DNA from: Spirochaetaceae bacterium
GTDB lineage: Bacteria; Spirochaetota; Spirochaetia; SZUA-6; RPPD01
Assembly: GCA_003818675.1 (NCBI GenBank)
Contig: RPPD01000115.1
Span: 1 to 7,004, forward strand
Length of the DNA stretch: 7,004 nucleotides
Direction of reading: 5' to 3'
Shown here: piece after piece, positions 6,105-7,004 of the stretch
Position numbering within the stretch: the stretch's first letter is position 1
Layout of the letters: the number at the start of each line of letters is the position of its first letter
The notes under the pieces: model-generated
Databases searched by the model: none
Seen by the model: only the letters and a program-made list of their open reading frames with translations
Told to the model about the DNA's origin: nothing
Made by a program: the position numbers and the translations under genes

Positions 6105-7004
6105 TTACTTCACGAAAGCCGAGATCGGCAATTCCGGGATGAAGTGGCCGAGTATGAAGTAAATGTAAATCGCCATTATAACGATCGCCTCCAGGCGCAC
6201 CAGCTTTGAACCTGTTGTCACGAATATCTGCACAACAGAACCTGCGAGCAGTATGAATGGCAGGTCGAATTTCATTATGGCAGGTGAAACGGGCATTGGA
6301 GTGACGAGGCAGACAAAACCGAGGACTGCCATTGCGGTGAAGATGTTGGATGCATAGATCTCGCTTATCGATATTTCAGCCTTTTTTCTGAACGTCGCAG
6401 AAAGTGCAATGGCAAACTCGGGAAGTGATGTTCCAAATGCAAAAATCAGAATGCCCAGAACAACGTCACTTATTCCAAGATCTTTTCCCATTTTCACTCC
6501 ACCCGCCAGGGCTATCCGAGCTCCTGCTATAATTCCGGCAATAGCTAAAAAAATAAAAACAAAATGCCAGATTATTCCTTTTCCCGCAGCTTTTTGATCT
6601 TTTTCCCCGGCAGGCTGGTTTTTGGAATCCCTGCTGGCGTCCCGTACGACCGTTGCAATGTAGGGAATGTAAAGCAGGATGAGAACAACTCCATCCAAAC
6701 GGCCAAGCTCTCCGTCCAGAGCGAGGATGAGAATGGCTGTTGAAGAGAGAATCATCCACGCGCTTTCGCGATCACGGGTCTCCCGCTGGATGACCATGGG
6801 GGCTATCAGGGCGCAAAATGCCGTAACAAATGTGAGCGTGACAAAGTTGGAACCGACAACATTTGCTATTGAAATCTCTGACTCACCCGCAAGCCCTGCC
6901 GCCAATGAAACAGTGAGTTCAGGCAAGGAAGAAAGCACACTGACTCCCAGGATGGTGATGACAAGCTCCTTGACCCCGAAAAAGCGCGCGATGGGTGTCA
7001 GCTT
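6105..7004 (-). CDS. CaCA-family sodium/calcium exchanger-like membrane protein (N-terminus cut)
   Basis: An inner-membrane cation exchanger of the Ca2+:cation antiporter family. The frame stays open to the window edge at 7004, so the gene starts outside; 299 residues are visible. A GTG at 6938 is internal and should not be taken as the start, because it would split the first alpha repeat. The first alpha repeat (about residues 20-66) has SSLPEL and VVGSNFVT; the second (about 184-229) has GTSLPEF and YASNIFT. The two repeats are joined by membrane segments and a hydrophilic loop (about 121-142, rich in D, K, Q), as is typical. Both essential glutamates of the LPE motifs are present (29 and 196). 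The positions equivalent to the ion-binding Asn81 and Asp240 of NCX_Mj are both threonine here (56 and 223), which is unusual. Ca2+/Na+ exchange is therefore only a family-level guess. It is convergent with the small lipoprotein gene. Confidence 0.88.
   Translation of the reverse strand, partial: KLTPIARFFGVKELVITILGVSVLSSLPELTVSLAAGLAGESEISIANVVGSNFVTLTFVTAFCALIAPMVIQRETRDRESAWMILSSTAILILALDGELGRLDGVVLILLYIPYIATVVRDASRDSKNQPAGEKDQKAAGKGIIWHFVFIFLAIAGIIAGARIALAGGVKMGKDLGISDVVLGILIFAFGTSLPEFAIALSATFRKKAEISISEIYASNIFTAMAVLGFVCLVTPMPVSPAIMKFDLPFILLAGSVVQIFVTTGSKLVRLEAIVIMAIYIYFILGHFIPELPISAFVK

Noticed and set aside
6936..6938. GTG as start codon of the exchanger gene
   Set aside because: The frame continues open to the window edge with sequence typical of the first alpha repeat (ITILGVSVLSSLPEL), so the real start is outside the window.

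Overview
The window looks like chromosomal DNA of a Gram-negative-type bacterium. It has two predicted lipoproteins with signal peptides, a serine-palmitoyltransferase-like enzyme, a large cytoplasmic TPR protein, and inner-membrane transporters. The relaxed lipoboxes and the TPR architecture would fit a free-living or host-associated spirochaete. Bacteroidota-like or other environmental lineages cannot be excluded from sequence alone, so the taxonomic call is an inference. No rRNA, tRNA, CRISPR array, insertion sequence or phage gene was seen.

Layout, left to right. (1) 1-663, plus strand: the 3' part of an alpha-oxoamine synthase of the serine palmitoyltransferase type, cut by the window edge. 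(2) 676-2679, minus strand: a 667-residue protein built almost entirely of TPRs, convergent with the first gene. The synthase gene's likely Rho-independent terminator (686-712) lies inside the last codons of the TPR gene. (3) About 2680-2772: a short divergent promoter region serving the TPR gene and the next gene. Neither has a Shine-Dalgarno sequence at its start, and both promoters sit so close to the ATG that leaderless or near-leaderless mRNAs are likely. (4) 2773-3978, plus strand: a 12-TM major facilitator resembling the fosmidomycin-resistance (FSR) group. (5) 3979-4349: a gene-free stretch with 10-bp tandem units, a flanking direct repeat, an inverted pair of 15-bp sites 240 bp apart end to end, and a strong hairpin. 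It looks like debris of a dispersed intergenic repeat. (6) 4350-5453, plus strand: a lipid-anchored SGNH esterase of the rhamnogalacturonan acetylesterase (CE12) type with an extra N-terminal helical domain. (7) 5556-6044, plus strand: a small lipoprotein of unknown function behind its own good promoter, whose spacer holds a perfect 10-bp palindrome. (8) 6105-7004, minus strand: most of a CaCA-family cation exchanger, cut at its N-terminus, with unusual residues at two of the canonical ion-coordinating positions.

The genes do not form one obvious pathway. The orientation pattern (convergent, divergent, tandem with gaps of 102 bp or more, convergent) says most are separate transcription units. 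The esterase suggests use of acetylated pectin or similar plant polysaccharide. The synthase suggests sphingolipid-type membrane lipids. I found no clear evidence of a previously undescribed multi-gene system. The most unusual points are the terminator inside the opposing gene, the paired near-leaderless promoters, the non-canonical exchanger, and the repeat-rich intergenic region.
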